From assembly GCF_018860585.1 (NCBI RefSeq), contig NZ_JAHKPR010000020.1, positions 29,740 through 93,739 on the forward strand: a stretch of DNA of 64,000 nucleotides. The letters are read 5' to 3'. The notes beneath the pieces were generated by a model. That model was not told the origin of the DNA and searched no databases. It saw nothing but the letters and a program-made list of their open reading frames with translations. This DNA comes from Colwellia sp. E2M01. Its GTDB lineage: Bacteria > Pseudomonadota > Gammaproteobacteria > Enterobacterales > Alteromonadaceae. Positions 25,167 through 33,692 of the stretch are shown here, in pieces. Numbering within the stretch: position 1 is the stretch's first letter; every line of letters starts with the position of its first letter. The position numbers were made by a program, and so were the translations under genes.

Positions 25167-26126
25167 TTATAAGATTTTAAGAATTGCTTTAGCGGTATGC
25201 TCATTAGTTATTAAGGCGTTAATAAGCTTTCCTTTAAGTGCAGCGTGTATCGCATTCACTTTGTCTGTACCTGCGGCAATACCATAAACAGGGTTACTGG
25301 CATTGATGGTTAATGGGGCACTTACTACACGTTCATTGGTTGCATTGGCTAGTAATTGTCCATTTTTGTCGTATAGCCAACTGATTATTTCCCCTATGGC
25401 GCCTTCATTTTTAATGACATCAAGGGCATTATCATTAATAAAGCCATCCATTAATAAAGGTGCATTTTCAGTGATTTGTCCAATACCTACAAAGGTTGCA
25501 TCAGCTTCTTGTACTAAGCTAAAAATACTCTTTACTGGTTGTAGGCTATGTAAAACTTGTTTTTCTTCAACGCTGGAGGCTATTACTGGTAAAGGCATTG
25601 GGTAATGTTTGGCGTTTACGCGATTAGCCATTGAGATGACAATATCATAGGCTGACGCTGAGCCATCAGCCATCATGTTGCCTAACATAGATACTATGTT
25701 ATGTTGTGGAGATTGCATTGTTGGTAATTCGTCAATACAGGCTTTTAGTGCTCTACCAGTGCCAAACGCTAATGTCTTTGGTGTCTCTGATTTTAAATAA
25801 CGCTCTAAAATCGTTGCGCCACATTGGGCTAAACCATGATTTGAATCAGGGGTGTTAGGATCGCTTGGTACTATTTCACATTCAACTAAATTAAATTTAT
25901 TCTTGAGCTGTTGTGCTAATTCCATACATTGAGCGATAGGGTGATCTAAGCGCACTTTTATCAAACCTTCACTCACTGCTAGGGCAACTAAACGTTGTGC
26001 TGATTGACGTGATACTTCCAGCTTTTGGGCAATTTCTTCTTGAGTATTTTTGGCAACATAATAAAGCCAGGCTGCACGAGCGGCATCTTCTAAACGCTGC
26101 AATTCTGTTGTTGATTTGTTTTCCAT
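25167..26126 (-). CDS. SorC/DeoR-type sugar-responsive regulator
   Basis: A 319-residue regulator of the SorC family. The N-terminal helix-turn-helix spans about residues 15-60 (AAWLYYVAKNTQEEIAQKL, VSRQSAQRLVALAVSEGLI). The C-terminal sugar-binding domain follows from about residue 65 and contains FGTGRALKACIDEL and GIAAGTDKVNAIHAALKGKLINAL, typical of SorC effector domains that bind phosphorylated sugars. It lies second in the polyol operon, between the HAD phosphatase and the permease, so it probably controls its own operon in response to a sugar or polyol phosphate. Confidence 0.9.
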   Translation of the reverse strand: MENKSTTELQRLEDAARAAWLYYVAKNTQEEIAQKLEVSRQSAQRLVALAVSEGLIKVRLDHPIAQCMELAQQLKNKFNLVECEIVPSDPNTPDSNHGLAQCGATILERYLKSETPKTLAFGTGRALKACIDELPTMQSPQHNIVSMLGNMMADGSASAYDIVISMANRVNAKHYPMPLPVIASSVEEKQVLHSLQPVKSIFSLVQEADATFVGIGQITENAPLLMDGFINDNALDVIKNEGAIGEIISWLYDKNGQLLANATNERVVSAPLTINASNPVYGIAAGTDKVNAIHAALKGKLINALITNEHTAKAILKIL

Positions 26127-26185
26127 AAAGGCACCTGTTGTAATTATCTGTATGTATTTTTTATATTTTTTAAAGCGTTTGACGG

Positions 26186-26896
26186 TTAAATTCTACGTTG
26201 AGCTTTATTAGTATTCGTGGTGATTAATTTAGGTTGTAATTGGAGGAAATCTTGCCAGTGTCGCATTATCTTGGTTTCTGGGTATGTAGTAGCAATTGCT
26301 TGGCTAGTGGCTTCAGTCATATGTAACCCCCCTTGATAATGAATAACCTGCATACCGGCAGCGACAGCCGCACTAACACCCGCGACACTGTCTTCAATGA
26401 CCAAACAATGCTGTGGTGCTACTTGCATCGTTTTTGCTGCGTGTAAAAATAAGTCTGGTGCTGGTTTACCGTTTTCAACTTCTGCAGCGGTAAAAACCTT
26501 GCCACAGAAAAAACGGTCGAGACCAACAATATTTAGAGCGCGATCAGTGCGTGTTGGACTACTGCTAGTCGCTAAACAAAACGGAATAGCTAAGTGCGGT
26601 AGTAGTCCTGTAATACCTTGGGTCGCTTTTAAACCCGTTGAAAATTTGCCAAGTAAGGCAATGCGGTACTCTTCTTCAAATGAATTAGCCAGCTGTATGT
26701 TAAAAGCACTATCCAGTTTTTCTTTTACCGAGCTAAAGCTACAACCTAAAAAGTGTTGTTGAACATAAGCCATGTTAATTTCGACGCCTAAAGGTAATAA
26801 CTGTTCAATCAATACCTGAGCACTGATGATTTCACTGTCAATTAAGACACCATCACAGTCAAAAATAATTAGTTCAATTTTGTTTGTTATTGTCAT
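26186..26896 (-). CDS. HAD-superfamily sugar phosphatase-like protein
   Basis: A 236-residue subfamily IA HAD hydrolase. The nucleophile motif FDCDGVLIDSE is at residues ~13-23, the Thr/Ser motif in LATSSSPTR, and the motif III/IV segment KPAPDLFLHAAKTM followed by VIEDSVAGVSAAVAAGM. This resembles sugar-phosphatases and beta-phosphoglucomutases, which act on small phosphorylated sugars. It is the first gene of the polyol operon. A plausible role is dephosphorylating a polyol or sugar phosphate, but the substrate is not visible. The region upstream has a 12-base tandem repeat. Confidence 0.85.
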   Translation of the reverse strand: MTITNKIELIIFDCDGVLIDSEIISAQVLIEQLLPLGVEINMAYVQQHFLGCSFSSVKEKLDSAFNIQLANSFEEEYRIALLGKFSTGLKATQGITGLLPHLAIPFCLATSSSPTRTDRALNIVGLDRFFCGKVFTAAEVENGKPAPDLFLHAAKTMQVAPQHCLVIEDSVAGVSAAVAAGMQVIHYQGGLHMTEATSQAIATTYPETKIMRHWQDFLQLQPKLITTNTNKAQRRI

Positions 26897-26916
26897 TTTT
26901 TATGCCTGTATTTTTA

Positions 26917-26960
26917 TTATTAACTTGTTTATTAACTTGTTTATTAACTTGTTTATTAAC
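26917..26960. repeat. 12-base tandem repeat upstream of the polyol operon
   Basis: TTATTAACTTGT repeats three full times plus an eight-base partial copy, starting 21 bases upstream of the first operon gene, in its 5' leader. Copy-number changes could affect the promoter. Confidence 0.85.
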
Positions 26961-27253
26961 GTAACTATTTATAAATATATATTTAACAGTGACTTATTGT
27001 TTGTTGGAAGTTACCTTAAAACATGTTTGAGCACAAGCTCTTGTATTGGGCTTTTGCTCAGGGGTGGGGCATAATCGCACTAGGAAAGTGCAGTGTCAAT
27101 CTTTAGATGTGTTTTTTTTAAACAACTTTAAGGTTGTTATTTGAGAGGAGCTATTTTTGTTGGCCTATCGGCAAGGTGTTTTTTGAAATTAATATGGCTG
27201 AAAATAACTTGTCGTGGTGTTTGATTAGTTATTTTGAGGAAAGCAAGCTTGAG

Positions 27254-27290
27254 AATCTAGAACCTAGATTCTAGAACCTAGATTCTAGGT
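27254..27290. repeat. 14-base direct and inverted repeat
   Basis: TCTAGAACCTAGAT occurs twice in tandem, with partial copies on either side. The sequence is also palindromic (AGAATCTAG with CTAGATTCT), near the 3' end of the GGDEF/EAL gene. No other feature was seen in 26961-27312. Confidence 0.8.
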
Positions 27291-27312
27291 GGTAAGTTCT
27301 AAGTTGTAGTTT

Positions 27313-30300
27313 TTAACTCATTGGCTTTATAACTTGCCAGGCTGCAGCGGGTTTCCAGTTGTTAACCCAATCAGGAAAATCACTTGCCGGCATTGGTTTA
27401 GCGATACCATAACCTTGCGCAAAGTCACATCCTAGCTGTAACAGCACAGTGCCATGTTCAATGGTTTCAACCCCTTCTGCAATAACGTCTCGTTTGAACG
27501 ATTTAGCTAAAGCTATTACACCTTCAACAATGGCTAAATCTTCAGGATCGTATAACATATCACGCACGAAGCTTTGGTCTATTTTAATAACTTTTGCTGG
27601 TAGGCGACGAAGGTAAGTTAGAGAGGAGTAACCGGTGCCAAAATCGTCTAAAGAAAAGCTAATCCCTAGTTTTATACAGTTACACATAACTTCAGAAACA
27701 TGTTTTACGTCGTCTAAAGCCGTTGTTTCTAAGACTTCCAGCGCTAAGTAACTAGGATCTACATCAGCATGTTCACTAAGTAACTGGGTTAATCTTTCTG
27801 TAAAATCAGGTTGTTGTAATTGCACAGCCGCTAAGTTGACACTTATGCGTAATGGTAAACCGGTTACCATGTTTTGCCACTGCCTAATTTGTAACAGCGC
27901 GCTCTTTATTACCCATTCACCTAATTCAATACTGATAGCATTGTTTTCTATTATGGGTAAAAAGTCGTTTGGATATAGTAACCCTTTTTCTGGATGTTGC
28001 CAGCGAATAAGAGCCTCAGCCCCTGTTACCTTTCCTGTACGCATGTTTACTTTAGGTTGATAGTGCAGCACAAATTGTTCGTTATCTAAAGCTAAGCGGA
28101 TTGCCGCTAAATTTTCATGTTGATTTTTAATGGCATCATCTTGGGCGGTATCAAAAGAGTGATAATGATTTTTACCTGACTCTTTAGCAATATACATGGC
28201 TTGATCAGCATGCCGCATTAGTTGATCTGTACTCACATTATCTTGAGGATAAAATGTCACGCCAATACTCGCTGATATATTTAACACCGTTTGATCAATT
28301 GTTACTGGATCAGAAGCCGCGACTAATAAACGCTCTAATACCGGTTCACACTCTTGTGCCGTGTTTTCATTAGGCAAGTCTGTTAATACCGCGACGAATT
28401 CATCACCGCCAATGCGCGATAAACTATCACCTTCACGTAGGGCTGCTTTCATTCGAACGGAAAGGGCAATCAGTAATTCATCTCCCATGTCATGCCCGTA
28501 AGCATCATTAACGGCTTTAAAACCGTCTAGATCTAAAAATACAACCGCTAAGGAGCTTCCATTGCGGTTACATTGTAGCATTGCTTGCGATAAGCGATCT
28601 GCAAGTAAAGAACGATTAGGCAGGTTGGTTAGTGCGTCAAAATGGGCGATATGTTCGAGTTGATTTTGATGTTCTTTAATTGCGGTAATATCATTACCTA
28701 AGGCAACATAATGGGTTGCAACTCCTTGTTCATTAAGTACCGCGCTGATAGTTTTCATTTCCGCGAATAATTCACCATTTTTACGAATATTCCAAAGCTC
28801 TCCTTGCCAATAACCTTGATTTTTTAAGGTTTTCCACATCTCGTTATAGAACTCTTTAGTTTGTTTTCCTGACTTTAAAAAACGAGGGTTTTTACCTATG
28901 GCTTCGGTGCGGCTATAACCTGTGGTGGTGGTAAAGGTTTCATTAACATCAATAATTATGCTATTTGTATCGGTGATGACGATACTTTCTCGAGCATGAG
29001 AAAATACACTGGCAGCGAGTTTTAGTTTTTCTTCGGAAAGTTTTCGTGTAGTAATATCGCTATGCGTTCCGCTCATACGTAGCGGCTTACCTTCAGCATC
29101 GCGTTGTATTACGTTAGCTTGATCATGAATCCAAATATAATCGCCACTTTTAGTTAACATGCGATATTCAATACTATGTGCTTTAGACTTGCCTTCAAGT
29201 ACGTTATTAATTGATGTCCATGCTTTTTCTCTGTCTTCAGGATGCACGAAATCTGCCCACTGATTAGTGGTTTTTTTTATCTCGTTATAGCTGTAGCCCA
29301 ACATAACAGCCCAACGTTCATTTCTTTCTACTTTACCTGTAACAATATGCCAATCCCAATAACCTAATTCTGCCCCTTCTAATACCAATTGCATTTGTTC
29401 GCCACTGGACTTTAAAGCTACATTGTCTTGGGTTTTCTCAATAGCAATACTTGTTAAACTAGCTATTTGTTCTATTAAGGTAATATTCTCTGCTGTTGGT
29501 AGATGCGTGTTATGATGATAAATCGCAAAAGTGCCAAGTACTTTTCCTTGCGTAGAAAGTATGGGCTCAGACCAGCATGAGCCTAACTTTGCTTGCTGCG
29601 CTAACGCTTTATAAGCTTGCCAGTTAGGATGGTTTTGAATCTCTTCGACAATGACACGTTTTTTAGTAAAGGCAGCTTCACCACATGAGCCAACGCCATC
29701 ACCAATTTCTATACCATTAATTGCACTACTATAAAACTCAGGTAAGTTTGGTGCGGCGCCAAGTATTAACCGTTTACCTGTATCATCGAGTAATAAAATA
29801 CTACATAACATGGTCGTGTTGTTTTGTTCAACACTGTTGACAATAGCTTCAAGAATAATAGGTAACTTTTCATTACTGGCGATAAGCTCTAATACATGAG
29901 AGCGGAGTTTTTCACGTAACTCCATCTCTTTTCTGTAGGTAATATCGTGAATACATGACCAAGTGTAAGTCTCGTTATCTGGTTTTACGACGCTAACACC
30001 ATTTAACACTACAGGTACGAGTCGCCCAGATTTATGGATATACTCTTTTTCATAAGGGCCGTAGCGACCCGTATTTTTTAATGAGGCGAGCTGAATGTTT
30101 TCTTCGTTTTTATAGGATGTAGGTGTGAGGTCCCAGTAGCTCAGTTGATAAATTTCTGCTTTGTTATAACCAATAATATCAAGATATGCTTGATTAACCT
30201 CAATAAGATTTCCATCTTTATCATTAAGTGCCATACCCACTAACGCTGTTTCGAACATGGCGCGATATTTATCTTCGTTTTCTTTAAGTAAGTCAGCAGC

Positions 30301-30777
30301 GCTTTTTTGTGCGGTAATATCTTGTACAAAACCTGATATTTTATAGGGTATGCCATTGGCGTCGAGTATGGCTTTACCACGACAGTCGATCCAACGTTCT
30401 TGCGAGTTATGAGGTAGATTTACTTTACATTGAATGTGATGTTCTTCGCCAGTGGCAAAACAATGCTCAATAGATGCGGTGAATAGACGTAAGTCGGCGG
30501 AGTTGAGTAAGTTCGAAAAAGATTTTGGTTTTGTGTTGTTGTTAATCGGAAATTCAAATAACCGATACATGTCTTCAGACCAATGTGTTGTGTTATCGGC
30601 TAAAATTTCCCAATGCCCGATGAGTGCGTATTTGTGTAACTCATAAAGGTGAGACTTATCATTAAGTAATTCGCTCTCAATATTTTTTCTCGTATTTACT
30701 TCTTTTAATAGACAATATATCCAAATAGAAAATAAAATAACGACGATAAAAAAAATACTGAGAATAAAAATGTTCAA
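27313..30777 (-). CDS. PAS-GAF-PAS-GGDEF-EAL cyclic di-GMP regulator
   Basis: An 1154-residue signalling protein. An N-terminal membrane helix (residues ~3-25) is followed by PAS (~45-160), PAS (~165-285), GAF (~290-445), PAS (~460-580), PAS (~585-705), GGDEF (~715-875) and EAL (~885-1140) domains. GGDEF is intact (SRIGGDEFVAVL), and EAL is intact in GAEALIRWQHPEK with DDFGTGYSSLTYLRRLP, so it may both make and break cyclic di-GMP. The TTG start is supported by AAGG seven bases upstream. It is a single gene near the polyol operon but reads separately. The inputs are unknown; the PAS domains may bind haem, flavin or small molecules. Confidence 0.93.
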   Translation of the reverse strand: MNIFILSIFFIVVILFSIWIYCLLKEVNTRKNIESELLNDKSHLYELHKYALIGHWEILADNTTHWSEDMYRLFEFPINNNTKPKSFSNLLNSADLRLFTASIEHCFATGEEHHIQCKVNLPHNSQERWIDCRGKAILDANGIPYKISGFVQDITAQKSAADLLKENEDKYRAMFETALVGMALNDKDGNLIEVNQAYLDIIGYNKAEIYQLSYWDLTPTSYKNEENIQLASLKNTGRYGPYEKEYIHKSGRLVPVVLNGVSVVKPDNETYTWSCIHDITYRKEMELREKLRSHVLELIASNEKLPIILEAIVNSVEQNNTTMLCSILLLDDTGKRLILGAAPNLPEFYSSAINGIEIGDGVGSCGEAAFTKKRVIVEEIQNHPNWQAYKALAQQAKLGSCWSEPILSTQGKVLGTFAIYHHNTHLPTAENITLIEQIASLTSIAIEKTQDNVALKSSGEQMQLVLEGAELGYWDWHIVTGKVERNERWAVMLGYSYNEIKKTTNQWADFVHPEDREKAWTSINNVLEGKSKAHSIEYRMLTKSGDYIWIHDQANVIQRDAEGKPLRMSGTHSDITTRKLSEEKLKLAASVFSHARESIVITDTNSIIIDVNETFTTTTGYSRTEAIGKNPRFLKSGKQTKEFYNEMWKTLKNQGYWQGELWNIRKNGELFAEMKTISAVLNEQGVATHYVALGNDITAIKEHQNQLEHIAHFDALTNLPNRSLLADRLSQAMLQCNRNGSSLAVVFLDLDGFKAVNDAYGHDMGDELLIALSVRMKAALREGDSLSRIGGDEFVAVLTDLPNENTAQECEPVLERLLVAASDPVTIDQTVLNISASIGVTFYPQDNVSTDQLMRHADQAMYIAKESGKNHYHSFDTAQDDAIKNQHENLAAIRLALDNEQFVLHYQPKVNMRTGKVTGAEALIRWQHPEKGLLYPNDFLPIIENNAISIELGEWVIKSALLQIRQWQNMVTGLPLRISVNLAAVQLQQPDFTERLTQLLSEHADVDPSYLALEVLETTALDDVKHVSEVMCNCIKLGISFSLDDFGTGYSSLTYLRRLPAKVIKIDQSFVRDMLYDPEDLAIVEGVIALAKSFKRDVIAEGVETIEHGTVLLQLGCDFAQGYGIAKPMPASDFPDWVNNWKPAAAWQVIKPMS

Positions 30778-30821
30778 ACGTTATCCTTAGTTATAGCTTT
30801 AGTGATGTAGTTTATTTGCTT

Positions 30822-31110
30822 AGGGTCTGTTGATCTTTCGAGATTACTTTACAGCAACTTGTTTGGACTTCTTTGTATTAATAGTAGACAAGTCAGAGCA
30901 TGCGAGGTGTAACTTGCTACACGAAGATGCGATAACGCCGTATAAATTTCAAACAAGTGCTGTCTTTAGGTTTATTTAAAACGAATTTACTCTTTGTTGC
31001 TAGCTTTTTAAATAGAATGACTAGTTCTCGAAGTAATAAGTAAAGTTCGCGCCGCGATTAAATTCGTTTTTAATTGAATAAATTTTATCTCTGAAAGATC
31101 ATCATACCCT
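30822..31110. repeat. MITE-like element with terminal inverted repeats
   Basis: A 289-base non-coding segment whose ends, AGGGTCTGTTGATCTTTC and GAAAGATCATCATACCCT, are inverted copies with a few mismatches over about 23 bases. No gene is seen inside. The rest of 30778-31262 is non-coding with a terminator. Confidence 0.65.
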
Positions 31111-31223
31111 AATACTTCAAAAAAACGTCTTTTATTAGAATATAGCATGATTGTGTTTATAGCTAGAAACTAGTTGTGTAGTGTTTGGTATGCCTTAATT
31201 TATTTTAAGAGCATGGGTATTTT

Positions 31224-31258
31224 ATAAAAAAATAAGGCATCGGGAAACGAGGCCTTAT
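31224..31258 (-). terminator. Terminator of the RND/MDR operon
   Basis: Stem ATAAGGC with GCCTTAT, plus inner TCG/CGA pairs, followed on the reverse strand by TTATTTTTTT, just after the oxidoreductase stop. Confidence 0.75.
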
Positions 31259-31262
31259 AGGG

Positions 31263-32288
31263 TTATGTGATCTTTATGATTTGTTTTCCGGTAAAACCAC
31301 CGTTGATTTGCCTATGTAATGCCGCAGAAATATTATCGGCATTGAAATCAACCGAGGTAACTTTCGGGGGGATAATATTACCTTGGGCAACTGCTTCAAG
31401 TAGCTCTTTACTTAAAAAGCCCATTTTTTGTTGCGCACATAAACTATTACACAACCATGCGCCTGCTAAAGAAATGATACCTATATTAGGGGCTTTTCTA
31501 AACATTAATGCAGGTTCAAAAAGAGGCAATGGTTTTAAACAAGCGATGCGGCCACAGAAACGCATTAATTCAATGTTTCGCGCTGTTGTTTCTCCACCTA
31601 ATGAATCAAGTACGGCATCAAAACCTTGCGGACCTACTTCACGACTTAGCTTGTCAGCGAGCTTTTTATCTTGGTAATCAAAAACAACATCAGCACCTAA
31701 CTTAGTGACTAACTTATGATTACGTTTTGCTGCAGTAGTAAATACATCAGCACCTAATTGTTTGGCAAATTGAATAGCAAATTGACCTACAGCGCCAGCG
31801 CCAGCATCAATAAAAATACTTTCGCCTTGTATAATTTGCAGCTTTTTCATGGCTATTAGAGCAGTCATTCCTGCGCAAGGCAAGGTTGCAGCATCGCTAC
31901 CTGTAACACTATCAGGTACAACCGACACTGCAAAATTAGGGACGCTGGCGTATTCACTTAATACGCCTTGTCCGCCAATATTAGCGTGCCACATAACGCG
32001 ATCGCCAACCGTAGGAAATAAGCCTTTTTTGGCTTGAACGACAGTGCCTACCGCATCAAACCCCATAATATGTGGGTAATGCCACTGACAAAATCCTTTT
32101 TTAGCAAGCTCAACATCTGTTGGGTTTAAGCCAACATATTCAACTTTTACTATCAGTTCTTGATCGCCACAATGAGGTAGCGGAATTTGTACCTCAGATA
32201 AACTTAACGCGTTGTTAGGTTTATCAAGGACAATAGCCCGCATTAACTCGGGTAATTCAATTAAATTTAAGGTGTCAGTGTTTTGCAT
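31263..32288 (-). CDS. MDR-family zinc-independent quinone oxidoreductase-like protein
   Basis: A roughly 341-residue medium-chain dehydrogenase/reductase. It has the N-terminal GroES-like fold with VEYVGLNPTDVELAKKG and GFDAVGTVV, and the nucleotide-binding motif DAGAGAVGQFAIQFAKQLGA near residue 165. The zinc ligands of alcohol dehydrogenases are not seen, so a quinone- or enone-reductase activity with NADPH is likely. It begins 12 bases after the stop of the outer-membrane factor gene, so it is the last gene of the efflux operon. The ATG at 32288 was chosen over an in-frame TTG nine bases upstream. It may process a compound that the pump exports. Confidence 0.85.
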   Translation of the reverse strand: MQNTDTLNLIELPELMRAIVLDKPNNALSLSEVQIPLPHCGDQELIVKVEYVGLNPTDVELAKKGFCQWHYPHIMGFDAVGTVVQAKKGLFPTVGDRVMWHANIGGQGVLSEYASVPNFAVSVVPDSVTGSDAATLPCAGMTALIAMKKLQIIQGESIFIDAGAGAVGQFAIQFAKQLGADVFTTAAKRNHKLVTKLGADVVFDYQDKKLADKLSREVGPQGFDAVLDSLGGETTARNIELMRFCGRIACLKPLPLFEPALMFRKAPNIGIISLAGAWLCNSLCAQQKMGFLSKELLEAVAQGNIIPPKVTSVDFNADNISAALHRQINGGFTGKQIIKIT

Positions 32289-32300
32289 AAATATCAAATA

Positions 32301-33692
32301 TTATAAACTTGTTAAACCGAAACTCCATCTGCCGTTAAATGCTTGGTAAGCATTTACTTTAGCGATAGATGAAATAATTTGTGCGTTAACAGTATTTTCT
32401 TGCGCTATTAAAACATCTTGTCTTGCATCTAACAACTCTAAGTAGGGAATTTGACCTTCTTGGTACATAGAGTTTGCTTGAATAAAAGCTTTGTTAGCAA
32501 AATTAAAACGTCTATCGGCATATTTTTTTTGTTCCATGCTTTTAGATAATAAACGTAAGGATAGTTCACTGTCATTAACTGCTTTTAAAACCACATTTTG
32601 ATACTGATTGTATGCTGCTTCACTTAAATATTCTTGTGAGTCGCGTTGTGCTAATAACGCAGGGTAACTTAATAACGACCATTCTATTTGTGGCGCTATT
32701 TGCCAGTTTTTTTCTGTGTCGCTAAGCTGGGTATTACCTAAACTTAATACGCCAATAAAAGCATCTAAACTCACTTCAGGATATAAAGCTCTACTTGCTG
32801 CCACACTTAATGAACTAGCTTGGCTAAAGTTATATAAAGCTTGGCTAATATCAGGACGCAAGGCTATTGATTTATTTGGCTCGGCTAAAGTAACAGTAAA
32901 GTCGGTTGTGAAAATGCTTTGTTCATCAACTAAGTTTAAGTCACCAGTTAAGCGACCCGTTAATACCGCAAGGGTTGATAAGTCGCGATATTGGGCATAA
33001 CTTGCTTCCGGTAATAAGGCTTGTTGTTGAGCAAGCTGGGCGCGAGTACGGTTTAGGTCAAGTTCATTAGCAATACCTTCTTGTACGCGAGCTTCAAGCA
33101 CATCAATACTTTGCTCTAGGGCAATAATTTGTTGATTTAAAATATCGAGTTTCTGTTTATTACCTTGGTAGCTTATATAGCCAGTTACCACAGATGAAAC
33201 TACTTCAACTTGTAATGCTCTTAACTGCTCACCTTGACTCATCGCTGAGGCGTCTGCTGCATCAACTAACGCATTAATACGACCAAATAAATCTAACTGC
33301 CAACTTAATGCAAGATTTGCACTTGATTGACGAGTAATTGTATCGCCAATACCTGTACTTTGGCCGTTAACATAAGCACCACCTTGCGGAAAATACTCTG
33401 CTTCTTCTGCGCCTAATAATGCCAACGCACTTTTTAACTGTAGTTGGCTTGTTTTTAAGTCGTAGTTATTTGCTAAGGCATCGTCAACTAATTGATTAAG
33501 TTGTGTTGATTGCAGTTGTTGCCACCAGTTTACTTCGTCTTGACCTTTTAATTGGTCAGCGATGTTAGTTTCTGCGACAAAAGACTCTACTGATTGTAAA
33601 TGCTCAGGTGCGTTTATTTGACTAGCACAGCCTGACAATACAGTGCTAATTAATAGCGCAGTTGCCGTGAATTTATTTAATGATCTGTTCAT
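32301..33692 (-). CDS. Outer-membrane efflux factor, OprM/NodT-type lipoprotein
   Basis: The outer-membrane channel of a tripartite pump, 463 residues. The N-terminal lipobox is TVLSGCAS, giving a lipid-anchored protein. Two repeated OEP domains follow, with long coiled-coil helices rich in Gln, Ala and Leu (for instance ANNYDLKTSQLQLKSALALL and its second-half counterpart). It overlaps the RND gene by four bases and is followed by an MDR oxidoreductase. Together with the upstream MFP and RND genes it makes a complete export unit. Confidence 0.92.
   Translation of the reverse strand: MNRSLNKFTATALLISTVLSGCASQINAPEHLQSVESFVAETNIADQLKGQDEVNWWQQLQSTQLNQLVDDALANNYDLKTSQLQLKSALALLGAEEAEYFPQGGAYVNGQSTGIGDTITRQSSANLALSWQLDLFGRINALVDAADASAMSQGEQLRALQVEVVSSVVTGYISYQGNKQKLDILNQQIIALEQSIDVLEARVQEGIANELDLNRTRAQLAQQQALLPEASYAQYRDLSTLAVLTGRLTGDLNLVDEQSIFTTDFTVTLAEPNKSIALRPDISQALYNFSQASSLSVAASRALYPEVSLDAFIGVLSLGNTQLSDTEKNWQIAPQIEWSLLSYPALLAQRDSQEYLSEAAYNQYQNVVLKAVNDSELSLRLLSKSMEQKKYADRRFNFANKAFIQANSMYQEGQIPYLELLDARQDVLIAQENTVNAQIISSIAKVNAYQAFNGRWSFGLTSL

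Noticed and set aside
27119..27145. Hairpin AACAAC...GTTGTT as a terminator or riboswitch
   Set aside because: The stem is short, no T run follows and no conserved riboswitch pattern is seen.
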